Source: Candidatus Segatella violae
GTDB lineage: Bacteria; Bacteroidota; Bacteroidia; Bacteroidales; Bacteroidaceae
Direction of reading: 5' to 3'
DNA length: 20,205 bases
NCBI GenBank assembly: GCA_002440225.1
Contig: DJSH01000001.1
Span: 1,063-21,267 of the forward strand
In this document: one piece after another, positions 8,474 through 15,445 of the stretch
How the letters are laid out: every line of letters starts with the position of its first letter
Numbering within the stretch: position 1 is the first letter of the stretch
Notes under the pieces: generated by a model
What the model was told of the DNA's origin: nothing
Seen by the model: the letters and a program-made list of their open reading frames with translations, nothing else
The model's database searches: none
Position numbers and translations under genes: made by a program

Positions 8474-9448
8474 ATGAAGACTGCAGATGAAATCTTAAGC
8501 ATGGTGAACGATTTCTTGGCAAACCTGCCATACAATCGTAAACCAAGTTCTTTATACGAGCCCATTAAGTATGTGCTCTCGATGGGAGGCAAGCGCATCC
8601 GTCCTACTCTGATGCTCTTGGCTTACAATCTTTTCAAGGAAGACCCAGAGAAAATTTTGATGAATGCCGTAGGATTGGAGACTTATCACAACTATACATT
8701 GTTGCACGACGACTTGATGGACAATGCCGACTTGCGTCGTGGGCATGAAACCGTTCATAAGAAATGGAATGCCAATACTGCCATTCTATCGGGCGACAGC
8801 ATGCTTGTGTTGGCATACGAACGCATGGCTCAGTGTGATGACAAGCACCTCTCAAAGGTATTGAAACTCTTCACCACGACTGCCTTGGAAATAGGTGAAG
8901 GACAGCAGTACGACATGGAGTTTGAAACTCGTGATGACGTGAAGGAAGAGGAATACATTGAGATGATTCGTCTGAAAACCAGTGTACTCTTGGCTTGTGC
9001 CTTAAAGATTGGTGCCATCCTCGCCGATGCTTCCGAGCAAGATGCCGACAATCTCTATAAGTTTGGTGAGCAGATTGGTTTGGCGTTCCAGTTGCAAGAC
9101 GATTATTTGGATGTGTATGGTGACACGAAGGTGTTTGGTAAGGAGATTGGTGGCGACATCACATCCAATAAAAAAACTTTTATGCTCATTAATGCCTTTA
9201 ATCACGCAGATGCAACCCAACTAGCAGAATTGAAAAAGTGGGTGGCAGCTAAGGATTTCGACCGTAAGGAGAAAGTGGCTTCCGTTACGCGTCTCTATAA
9301 TGAAATAGGTATCGACAAGATGGCTCAAGACAAAATTGCTTACTATTTCGAACAAAGCAAGAAATATCTTGATGCAGTCGGCGTGAGTGCAGATCGCAAG
9401 GCCGAACTCCAGAAGTATGCCCAGAAAATGATGAAAAGACAATACTGA
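8474..9448 (+). CDS. Polyprenyl diphosphate synthase
   Basis: 324 residues. It condenses IPP with allylic diphosphates to make longer prenyl diphosphates for quinone or lipid-carrier synthesis. Seen: GGKRIRPTLMLL, the first aspartate-rich motif DDLMD (residues 79-83) in LLHDDLMDNADLRRG, and the second, DDYLD (209-213), in FQLQDDYLDVYGD. The residue five places before the first motif is Tyr74; a bulky residue here generally limits chain length, while the octaprenyl enzyme IspB has Ala. The first motif also lacks the two-residue insertion of IspA-type FPP synthases. The product is therefore inferred to be short (C15-C20), but this is not certain, and I give no gene symbol. Its TGA overlaps the ATG of the next gene by one base (TGATG). 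Confidence 0.88.
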   Translation: MKTADEILSMVNDFLANLPYNRKPSSLYEPIKYVLSMGGKRIRPTLMLLAYNLFKEDPEKILMNAVGLETYHNYTLLHDDLMDNADLRRGHETVHKKWNANTAILSGDSMLVLAYERMAQCDDKHLSKVLKLFTTTALEIGEGQQYDMEFETRDDVKEEEYIEMIRLKTSVLLACALKIGAILADASEQDADNLYKFGEQIGLAFQLQDDYLDVYGDTKVFGKEIGGDITSNKKTFMLINAFNHADATQLAELKKWVAAKDFDRKEKVASVTRLYNEIGIDKMAQDKIAYYFEQSKKYLDAVGVSADRKAELQKYAQKMMKRQY

Positions 9449-10305
9449 TGATTGATATAATAGATACTCATACACATCTCGATGCCGAGGAGTTTGACGA
9501 GGATAGAGCGGAAGCTTTCGCTCGTGCCAAGGAGGCTGGGGTAGGCAAGGTGTTCTTGCCTGCCATTGATGTGAAAACCACCCATGCCGTCTTGGAGTTG
9601 AGCCGCCAATATCCAGGTTATGCCTATCCGATGATAGGATTGCACCCTGAGGAGGTGAAGGCTGATTGGAAGGAACAACTGGCGGAGCTTCGAAAAATTC
9701 TTGAATCCCATTTCGTTGACTCGGATTTAGTTAAAAATGACTCTTGCGTGCAAAATGCGTGCAAGGGAAGAAAACTCTCCGACTTTATAGCGATAGGTGA
9801 GGTGGGCCTCGATTACTATTGGAGCCGTGAGTTTGAGCACGAGCAGTTGGAGGCTTTCGAGGAACAGGTGAAATGGTCGGTGGAGACACAACTCCCCTTG
9901 ATGATTCATTGCCGAAAGGGCCAGAACGAGATGGTGCATCTGCTGCGTCTATATGAGAAAGACCTTCCTGGGGGCGTGTTCCATTGCTTCACAGGCAACC
10001 AGAAGGAGGCGGAGGAATTGTTGACTTTTGATAAGTTCGTGTTGGGCGTGGGTGGCGTATCTACCTTCAAGAGTAGTCATCTGCGTGAGGATTTGCCAGC
10101 TGTTGTTCCGATGGATCGCATAGTGCTAGAGACGGATAGCCCCTACATGGCTCCCGTTCCTTATCGAGGCAAGCGCAACGAGAGCGCCTTCGTCGTGGAG
10201 GTGCTCAAGACCTTGGCAAAGGCATATGGGGTTGCGGAGGAAGCGTTGGCGGAGCAAACCAACAAAACGGTAGAAAAGGTATTCCCACTCCTTAAAGAAA
10301 TATAA
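9448..10305 (+). CDS. TatD family metal-dependent deoxyribonuclease
   Basis: 285 residues, a TIM-barrel hydrolase of the TatD/YcfH group. The metal ligands are all visible: H8 and H10 (DTHTHLD), E118 (AIGEVGLDYYW), H154 (MIHCRKGQ), H179 (VFHCFTGN) and D230 (LETDSPYMAPVPYRGK). It is 20-25 residues longer than usual; the extra sequence lies at about residues 88-112, just before the E118 motif, is polar and holds two cysteines. Family members act on DNA 3' ends and in DNA repair or turnover; the exact substrate cannot be read here. Translation is probably coupled to the prenyl synthase through the one-base overlap. Confidence 0.9.
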   Translation: MIDIIDTHTHLDAEEFDEDRAEAFARAKEAGVGKVFLPAIDVKTTHAVLELSRQYPGYAYPMIGLHPEEVKADWKEQLAELRKILESHFVDSDLVKNDSCVQNACKGRKLSDFIAIGEVGLDYYWSREFEHEQLEAFEEQVKWSVETQLPLMIHCRKGQNEMVHLLRLYEKDLPGGVFHCFTGNQKEAEELLTFDKFVLGVGGVSTFKSSHLREDLPAVVPMDRIVLETDSPYMAPVPYRGKRNESAFVVEVLKTLAKAYGVAEEALAEQTNKTVEKVFPLLKEI

Positions 10306-10344
10306 AAAAAACGACGAAAGTATGGTATTTCGGAGAAAAAGCGA

Positions 10345-10352
10345 TACTTTTG
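10345..10352 (+). promoter_or_regulatory. Promoter -7 box upstream of tRNA-Ser
   Basis: TACTTTTG matches TAnnTTTG, with an expected start near 10359, about 54 bases before the tRNA. The -33 position reads TATG, only a partial match. The box lies in the right arm of an inverted repeat (AAAGTAT 10317-10323, ATACTTT 10344-10350). Confidence 0.45.
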
Positions 10353-10412
10353 CATTCCGAAACTGCGAGGGTGTTATTTATTCACGCAGTGAAAGAAGTT
10401 TCTTCGAAGTAT

Positions 10413-10500
10413 GGAAAGGTGCTCGAGTGGCTGAAGAGGCACGCCTGGAAAGCGTGTAACCGGCAAAACCGGTTCGGGGGTTCGAATCCCCCTCTTTCCG
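10413..10500 (+). tRNA. tRNA-Ser (anticodon GGA)
   Basis: An 88-base class II tRNA. The acceptor arm GGAAAGG pairs with the 3' TCTTTCC (one G-U), with discriminator G at 10500. The anticodon stem CACGC/GCGTG holds the loop CTGGAAA, giving anticodon GGA, which reads UCC and UCU. A long variable arm (CCGG-CAAAA-CCGG) is diagnostic of serine. The T arm is GGGGG-TTCGAAT-CCCCC. CCA is not encoded. The exbB start lies only 25 bases beyond it. Confidence 0.96.
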
Positions 10501-10525
10501 CTTTTGTATATATATAATAAGGTAT

Positions 10526-11239
10526 ATGAAGAAAAATACAGCTATTGCACGTTTTGCAATATTGGTTTTCATGTTTGTATGTTCTCTGCCTATGATGGCG
10601 CAAGATGAGAACATGGGATTTCATCAAGCTCTTAAGACAAAGTTTATTGAGGGTAACGCAGGCTTTATGTCTCTCGTTGCCATCGCCTTGATAGTGGGCC
10701 TTGCCTTCTGTATTGAGCGCATCATCTATCTCAGTCTTTCTGAAATCAATGCCAAGCAATTGATGCAGAACATTGATGAGAAGGTGAAGGCTGGTGATGT
10801 GGAAGCTGCGAAGACGCTTTGTCGCAATACCCGTGGACCTGTGGCTTCCATCTGTTATCAGGGCTTGATGCACATCGACGAAAAACTCGATGACATCGAA
10901 CGCTCTGTGGGGGGCTATGGTACTGTTCAGGCTGCCAACTTGGAAAAAGGCTGTTCTTGGATCAAGCTCTTCATCGCCATGGCTCCTTCCCTCGGATTCT
11001 TGGGAACGGTGATTGGTATGGTGATGGCCTTCGACCAGATTCAACAGGCAGGCGACATCAGTCCTACCATCGTGGCATCGGGTATGAAGGTCGCCTTGAT
11101 TACCACCATCTTTGGTATCATCGTGGCTCTCATCTTGCAGGTGTTCTATAATTACATCATCTCCAAGGTAGAACATCTTACCAGCCAAATGGAAGAATCG
11201 GCTGTAACTTTGATGGACATCATCGCTAAAAGCAAATAA
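10526..11239 (+). CDS. exbB: MotA/TolQ/ExbB proton channel family protein
   Basis: 237 residues. ExbB forms the inner-membrane pentameric proton channel that drives TonB. Seen: an N-terminal signal-like helix ending MMAQDEN, typical of Bacteroidetes ExbB; a membrane helix at about residues 47-67 (FMSLVAIALIVGLAFCIERI); a cytoplasmic region with VKAGDVEAAKTLCRN; then the conserved channel helices IAMAPSLGFLGTVIGMVMAF and GMKVALITTIFGIIVALILQ. The next gene starts three bases after the stop. There is almost no room for a promoter between the tRNA and this gene, so it may be co-transcribed with the tRNA. Confidence 0.9.
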   Translation: MKKNTAIARFAILVFMFVCSLPMMAQDENMGFHQALKTKFIEGNAGFMSLVAIALIVGLAFCIERIIYLSLSEINAKQLMQNIDEKVKAGDVEAAKTLCRNTRGPVASICYQGLMHIDEKLDDIERSVGGYGTVQAANLEKGCSWIKLFIAMAPSLGFLGTVIGMVMAFDQIQQAGDISPTIVASGMKVALITTIFGIIVALILQVFYNYIISKVEHLTSQMEESAVTLMDIIAKSK

Positions 11240-11242
11240 AAG

Positions 11243-11749
11243 ATGAAGCAATTGTTTGATTTTCGAAAGAAATCGGCAGAGAAAATCTCTCAGCAGATAT
11301 TCTACGTCATGATAGCCTTGGCGGTCATTGTGTTCGCCTTGTTCTTTTTGGTGGGCTATGACATGCCTTTCGAAGAGAATCCTGACTTCAATGCTCCGCT
11401 ATTCACCGATGTTCTGATTGCACTGATGTGGATTTTCTTGGTTGTGGGTGTCGGCTTGGCCATCTATTCTATGGTCAAGGATTATCGTGGCAGCAAGTCA
11501 GAGGCCGAGGTCAATGGTGTTCCTGTGCGTCGCATTTTTCGCTTTACGTGGCTGGGTACACTCCTAGCCTTGATACTGACCTTTGTGCTGGGATCTTCAG
11601 CCCCGATGCTCATCAATGGCGAGCATTATGCTGATTGGGTTTGGCTTAAACTGTCCGACATGTTTGTCGTCACGTCTATCATCATGTTGTTGGCAGGAAT
11701 TGGTGCCGTGATATTTGGTGCCACTAGATATATTAGAAAAACAAAGTAA
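11243..11749 (+). CDS. Four-helix membrane protein of the exbBD operon, unknown function
   Basis: 168 residues, no recognised domain. Four hydrophobic segments are seen: about residues 19-38 (QIFYVMIALAVIVFALFFLV), 54-76 (FTDVLIALMWIFLVVGVGLA), 98-118 (FTWLGTLLALILTFVLGSSA) and 138-160 (FVVTSIIMLLAGIGAVIFGA). Loops are short, and a basic cytoplasmic-looking stretch precedes helix 3 (VPVRRIFRFTW). It sits between exbB (3-base gap) and exbD (3-base gap), so it is surely translated with them. An accessory or assembly subunit of the ExbBD motor is an inference from position only. Confidence 0.75.
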   Translation: MKQLFDFRKKSAEKISQQIFYVMIALAVIVFALFFLVGYDMPFEENPDFNAPLFTDVLIALMWIFLVVGVGLAIYSMVKDYRGSKSEAEVNGVPVRRIFRFTWLGTLLALILTFVLGSSAPMLINGEHYADWVWLKLSDMFVVTSIIMLLAGIGAVIFGATRYIRKTK

Positions 11750-11752
11750 ATC

Positions 11753-12334
11753 ATGTTGATAAAGAGGAAAAGACACGAGACTCCAGGATTGAATACCACT
11801 TCTACGGCCGATATTTCGTTCATGCTGTTGATATTCTTCCTTGTCACCACATCCATGGATGTGGATAAGGGATTGTCGCGTCAACTCCCGTCCCCGGAAC
11901 CTCAGAAGAAGGAACAACAAGAGTCGGTGGTGGACAAGGGCACCTTGATGGCTCTGCACCTTACGGCGGGCGATACCTTGCTGGTCAACGATAAGCCTAC
12001 CCAAATAGGACAGTTGAAGGACGAGGTGATTCGTTTCGTTCATCGCTTAGGCTCCAAGCATCTTATCTCCATAGAGAGTGACCGAGACACCAACTACAGT
12101 CTCTATTTTCAGATGCAAAATCAGTTGATGGAAGCCTATGGGGAACTCCGCAACGAGGTGGCACAAAAAAAATATGGCAGGGACTATTCTGCCTTGACCC
12201 AACCCCAGAAAGAGAAGGTGCGTAAGGCTTGTCCACAGCGTATCACCGAGTCGTATGCCAATGCCATGGCTCATGAGGATAAGAGCATTGATGCCAATGC
12301 TGAGGAAAAACAAGAGAAAGGAGGCGACCAATGA
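11753..12334 (+). CDS. exbD: ExbD/TolR family protein (first copy)
   Basis: 193 residues. ExbD sits in the ExbB channel and couples proton flow to TonB. Seen: a basic N-terminus with the PGLNTTSTADISF motif, where D20 is the expected proton-carrying aspartate; one membrane helix about 20-36; then a periplasmic domain containing LHLTAGDTLLVNDKP and HLISIESDRDTNYSLYF. The C-terminal tail (about 125-193) is longer than in simple ExbD and strongly charged, ending EEKQEKGGDQ. Its stop overlaps the next start (ATGA). Confidence 0.9.
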   Translation: MLIKRKRHETPGLNTTSTADISFMLLIFFLVTTSMDVDKGLSRQLPSPEPQKKEQQESVVDKGTLMALHLTAGDTLLVNDKPTQIGQLKDEVIRFVHRLGSKHLISIESDRDTNYSLYFQMQNQLMEAYGELRNEVAQKKYGRDYSALTQPQKEKVRKACPQRITESYANAMAHEDKSIDANAEEKQEKGGDQ

Positions 12335-12795
12335 TGAATTTTCGTAAAAAATCACATGAAGTGCCAGGGTTGAATACTTCATCCCTGCCAGACTTGATAT
12401 TCTCTGTCTTGTTCTTCTTCATGATTGTTACCCACATGCGTCAGGTCACTTTGAAGGTGGAATGCCGTGTGCCACAAGGAAAGAATCTTACCCGGCTTAC
12501 CAAGAAATCGGCAGTGAGCTATATATATATAGGTAAGCCAACCAAGGATTTGAAAGGCAAATATGGCGATGGCACCCAGATACAGTTGAACGATAAGTTT
12601 GCCACGGCTCCAGAGGTGATGGACTATGTGACTGCGGAGAAAAAACGTATGTCGCCAGAAGACCAACGCTTGATGACCGTATCCGTCAAGGCCGACCGCG
12701 ACACTAAGATGGGAGTGATAACCGATGTAAAGCAGGCTTTACGGCAGGCAAAAGCCCTTCGAATCAATTATTCTGCCCAAGAAAATGGAAAATAA
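12331..12795 (+). CDS. exbD: ExbD/TolR family protein (second copy)
   Basis: 154 residues, related to the preceding gene: KSHEVPGLNTSSLPDLIFS carries the key aspartate D21 at the head of a single membrane helix (about 22-37). The periplasmic part has RMSPEDQRLMTVSVKADRDTK and ends with VKQALRQAKALRINYS. It lacks the long charged tail of copy one. ATGATG at 12331 offers two adjacent starts, and the first overlaps the previous stop. Two ExbDs in one operon suggest a hetero-oligomeric plug; that is inference. Confidence 0.88.
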   Translation: MMNFRKKSHEVPGLNTSSLPDLIFSVLFFFMIVTHMRQVTLKVECRVPQGKNLTRLTKKSAVSYIYIGKPTKDLKGKYGDGTQIQLNDKFATAPEVMDYVTAEKKRMSPEDQRLMTVSVKADRDTKMGVITDVKQALRQAKALRINYSAQENGK

Positions 12796-12815
12796 TAGTA
12801 ATTTATTATTTTTTT
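12791..12815 (+). terminator. Possible A/T-rich terminator of the exb operon
   Basis: AATAATA (12791-12797) and TATTATT (12804-12810) form a weak all-A/T 7-bp stem overlapping the exbD stop codon, followed directly by a run of T (12809-12815). It is placed right after the operon and before the next promoter, but the stem is of low stability. Confidence 0.35.
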
Positions 12816-12826
12816 AATCTAAAAAG

Positions 12827-12857
12827 TTGCATTTATTAAATATTTATGCTAACTTTG
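12827..12857 (+). promoter_or_regulatory. Promoter of the Lrp/AsnC gene
   Basis: TTG (12827-12829), exactly 20 bases, then TAACTTTG (12850-12857): a full Bacteroidetes consensus match. The expected start is near 12863. It overlaps the upstream in-frame ATG at 12846, which therefore cannot be the translation start. Confidence 0.75.
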
Positions 12858-12875
12858 CAAGCAAATAATATTGTT

Positions 12876-13376
12876 ATGTCAAAACAAATTTTAGATAAAC
12901 TTGATAGGCAGATCCTGAAGCTGATTTCACAGGATGCCCGAATTCCATTTTTGGAAGTAGCGCGTGCTTGCAATGTGAGCGGTGCTGCGATTCATCAGCG
13001 TGTGGCAAAACTTACAAATCTCGGTATCATCAAGGGCTCGCAGTTCATCATCGACCCAGAGAAGATAGGCTATGAGACTTGTGCTTACATGGGGTTGTAC
13101 TTGAAGGATCCTGAGAACTTCGACCATGTGGTGGAAGAGCTCAAGAAAATTCCTGAGGTAGTGGAGTGTCATTATACTACAGGTGGCTTTGATATGTTCA
13201 TCAAGATTTATGCCATCAACAACCACCATCTCTTGGAAATCATCCATGATAAGTTGCAGCCACTGGGATTGTCTCGTAGCGAGACCATCATCTCGTTCAA
13301 TGCGGCAATCAACCGTCAACTCTCCATGAAGGACATTCAGGAGATTGACGAGGAGGAAGAGGTAACAGAAGAATAA
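12876..13376 (+). CDS. Lrp/AsnC family transcriptional regulator
   Basis: 166 residues. The family binds DNA as dimers and higher oligomers and senses amino acids or related small molecules. Seen: an N-terminal AsnC-type helix-turn-helix (about residues 4-60: LDKLDRQILKLISQDARIPF, VARACNVSGAAIHQRVAKL, LGIIKGSQFIIDPEKIGY), then an alpha/beta RAM ligand domain (about 65-145) with VVECHYTTGGFDMFIKI. The C-terminus is very acidic (EIDEEEEVTEE). The frame runs back to an ATG at 12846, but the promoter -7 box overlaps it; ATG 12876 gives the standard family N-terminus. Its target cannot be read from the sequence. Confidence 0.92.
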   Translation: MSKQILDKLDRQILKLISQDARIPFLEVARACNVSGAAIHQRVAKLTNLGIIKGSQFIIDPEKIGYETCAYMGLYLKDPENFDHVVEELKKIPEVVECHYTTGGFDMFIKIYAINNHHLLEIIHDKLQPLGLSRSETIISFNAAINRQLSMKDIQEIDEEEEVTEE

Positions 13377-13381
13377 TTCTC

Positions 13382-13864
13382 TTATGAGATAACCCGATGG
13401 AGAGCAAGGATTGTGAACGACAGTCCTTGCTCTTTTTTTTCTATCCGCGAGTCAACCTTCCATTCTGCCCAGTTGATGGCAGGGAAGTAGGTGTCGGCTA
13501 CTTTCGGCTCATCGTCTACGATAGTGAGATAAAGGTGGTCGGCAAGTGGCAAAGTTGCTCGATAAATACTCGCACCACCTATTATATATAGTTGCTCTGC
13601 TTGGCTGAGAGCTTTTTCCAGCGTGTGGCAAACCACGCAGCCTTCGATGTGCTCGGTGTGCTGTGAGATGACCACGTTGAGACGATGGGGCAAAGCTCCG
13701 TTAGGGAGCGACTCGTAAGTTTTTCTTCCCATCACGATGGTGTGCCCCATGGTTAGTGCCTTGAAGTGCTCCATGTCTGCGCGCAGATGATAGAGCAGTT
13801 GGTTATTGAGCCCAATTGCTCCATTTTTGGCTATGCAGGCTATGATGTTTATCTCTTTGCTCAT
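13382..13864 (-). CDS. folA: Dihydrofolate reductase
   Basis: 160 residues. It reduces dihydrofolate to tetrahydrofolate with NADPH. Seen: INIIACIAKNGAIGLNNQLL (the N-terminal strand and Met20-like loop), HLRADMEHFK with the substrate-binding acid D30, GHTIVMGRKTYESLP, and the NADPH-loop IIGGASIYRATLPLADHLYLT. Length is standard. It follows the RNA methyltransferase gene on the same strand with a 16-base gap and is probably co-transcribed with it. Its last codons contain the terminator of the convergent Lrp/AsnC gene (13402-13440). Confidence 0.94.
   Translation of the reverse strand: MSKEINIIACIAKNGAIGLNNQLLYHLRADMEHFKALTMGHTIVMGRKTYESLPNGALPHRLNVVISQHTEHIEGCVVCHTLEKALSQAEQLYIIGGASIYRATLPLADHLYLTIVDDEPKVADTYFPAINWAEWKVDSRIEKKEQGLSFTILALHRVIS
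13402..13440 (+). terminator. Rho-independent terminator of the Lrp/AsnC gene, inside folA
   Basis: GAGCAAGGA (13402-13410) and TCCTTGCTC (13424-13432) form a perfect 9-bp stem with a 13-base loop, followed by eight T (13433-13440). It begins 25 bases past the Lrp/AsnC stop. On the minus strand the same bases encode folA residues EQG and ILAL; that side has no T-run, so it works in one direction only. Confidence 0.88.
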
Positions 13865-13880
13865 AGGTCATTGATGGGGA

Positions 13881-15305
13881 TTATGAATTTATCACATGAT
13901 TGTTGCCTTCCGGCACGTGCGAACTTTTGATTTTCCATTCTTGTGGATAGAGATTGTTGGCACGGTTGCCGATGTTCTTTTCCCATCCTAGAGGTTTTTG
14001 GCGATAAGTTACCAGCACGTATCCCTTAGGGGTGCCTTCGGGCAGGTTGACGGCTTCCTTGCGAAGATAGCGGATGGCATCTTCGTAGGAAAGCTCCACT
14101 TGTGGAAAAGCCTCTTTGTTGAGCTTCGTGGATAGGGCGAGACTTTGGTCGGGGATGAGCCCCTTGCCCTTGTCTGTGCCTAGTTTGATGCCGGCGTGGA
14201 TTACCTTGAGGTGTTGGTCGGCTGCATCATAAATCTCTTTCCATGAGGTCGGGATGGCGTAGGTCGCATCGCCCTTGCAGACGGCGGTGAAGCCATCGTT
14301 GTCTTTCAGCCAGCCACTTGGAATCTCTGGCGCTTTGGCTTTGCTGCCTTTTTTGTCTTTGCGCTTTTTCTCCTTCTTATTTTCTTTACCAGTTGCTGCG
14401 TCTTCCTGTTCCCCAGACTTACGAAGCACGGCAAGGAAGATGCCTTCGCCCTTGGTTTTGCCTGGGAGAAAACGATATACGGGGATGTCGGAACCGATGA
14501 GGTTGCCTGTGATGTTCCATGAGTTTTCTACATCATGGAGTGTAATCGGCTCAGCCTCCAGTTCTTCGCAAATCCAGGCGATGTTCTCCTCGTCCTCATG
14601 GGCGTTGAAGGTACATGTGGAGTAGATGAGGATGCCTCCTGGTTTCAGACAATTCCAGATGTCGCTTACGATTTCTCGTTGCAACTTCCAGCAGTTTTCC
14701 ACATTCTGCAGGCTCCATTCCTCGATGGCTCCATCGTCTTTGCGAAACATGCCTTCGCCAGAGCAAGGCACATCGGTAAGGATGATGTCAAACTGCAATT
14801 TCGATTTTTTGTAATCTATTGGATAGTTGTTGGTGACGATCATGTCGGGATGGCCAAACTTCTGTATGTTTTCGGCGAGAATCTGAGAGCGGGTTCGCAT
14901 CGGCTCATTGCTGAATAATAAACTCCCCTCAGGCAAGGCAGCCCTCAAACAGGTAGACTTTCCGCCTGGTGCCGCACAGAGGTCGAGCATCATCACGGGG
15001 CGATGCACCAGTTGGCGGATAGCTAAGTCGACGAACATAGACGAGGCTTCCTGTACATAGTACATGCCGGCATGGAGCAATGGGTCGAACGTGAAGTTGG
15101 GGCGGCTGCTCAGATAGCGTCCCGTGCTAGGACACCAAGGAATTGGCTCGCCCTCCACCTCTTCGCCATGCTGGCATTTGAAGGGGTTGAGTCGGATGCT
15201 GGCTGGCGATTCTCCCTTTACGATGCCTTGCTCTAGTTGGTGATAGAGCTCGTCGCCCATCAACGTTTGGGTATATTTTATGAAGTCTGTTGGTAATGTC
15301 TTCAT
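13881..15305 (-). CDS. RsmF/NOL1/NOP2-type RNA (cytosine-5) methyltransferase
   Basis: 474 residues. It transfers a methyl group from SAM to C5 of a cytosine, probably in 16S rRNA. Seen: an N-terminal region with SPASIRLNPFK; the SAM-binding motif LDLCAAPGGKST near residue 106; DIILTDVPCSGEGMFRKDDG near 178 with the motif IV cysteine; and IYSTCTFNAHEDEENI near 228 with the catalytic motif VI cysteine. A lysine-rich linker (about 305-325) separates this from a C-terminal RsmF-like domain ending in LPEGTPKGYVLVTYRQKPLG, as in enzymes of the RsmF/YebU size. The start at ATG 15305 is 32 bases from a good promoter. folA follows on the same strand. The exact target base is not decided by sequence. 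Confidence 0.9.
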   Translation of the reverse strand: MKTLPTDFIKYTQTLMGDELYHQLEQGIVKGESPASIRLNPFKCQHGEEVEGEPIPWCPSTGRYLSSRPNFTFDPLLHAGMYYVQEASSMFVDLAIRQLVHRPVMMLDLCAAPGGKSTCLRAALPEGSLLFSNEPMRTRSQILAENIQKFGHPDMIVTNNYPIDYKKSKLQFDIILTDVPCSGEGMFRKDDGAIEEWSLQNVENCWKLQREIVSDIWNCLKPGGILIYSTCTFNAHEDEENIAWICEELEAEPITLHDVENSWNITGNLIGSDIPVYRFLPGKTKGEGIFLAVLRKSGEQEDAATGKENKKEKKRKDKKGSKAKAPEIPSGWLKDNDGFTAVCKGDATYAIPTSWKEIYDAADQHLKVIHAGIKLGTDKGKGLIPDQSLALSTKLNKEAFPQVELSYEDAIRYLRKEAVNLPEGTPKGYVLVTYRQKPLGWEKNIGNRANNLYPQEWKIKSSHVPEGNNHVINS

Positions 15306-15336
15306 CGTTTCATGTATTTATTTCTCAATTCGTTTG

Positions 15337-15367
15337 CAAAAATAAGAAATTTTTTGTTCCTTTGCAA
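15337..15367 (-). promoter_or_regulatory. Promoter of the methyltransferase-folA operon
   Basis: On the minus strand TTG (15365-15367), exactly 20 bases, then TATTTTTG (15337-15344): a full Bacteroidetes match. The expected start is near 15330, about 25 bases before the ATG. No equally good promoter is visible for the divergent gene at 15446. Confidence 0.72.
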
Positions 15368-15445
15368 CTAAATCGGTGACAGATGCGTCTAAGACACAGA
15401 AAATTTAATAAATAACAAGGTAAAACCATAAAAATATTGATAGAT

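Noticed and set aside
10317..10352. Inverted repeat AAAGTAT/ATACTTT after tatD as a terminator
   Set aside because: The loop is 20 bases, no T-run follows, and its right arm coincides with the likely tRNA promoter box. It may be an operator, but the evidence is thin.
10505..12531. TA-repeat tracts before exbB (about 10505) and within the second exbD (about 12520)
   Set aside because: They are short (about 10-12 bases), and the second is simply in-frame codons for Tyr and Ile. Phase variation is not supported.
12846..12875. An earlier Lrp/AsnC start at ATG 12846
   Set aside because: This ATG overlaps the full-consensus -7 box TAACTTTG (12850-12857), so it lies upstream of the transcript start.
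15379..15402. GTGACAGATGCGTCTAAGAC region as an ECF promoter or operator for the DUF6249 gene
   Set aside because: The boxes would be only a few bases apart, and the dyad needs gaps to align.
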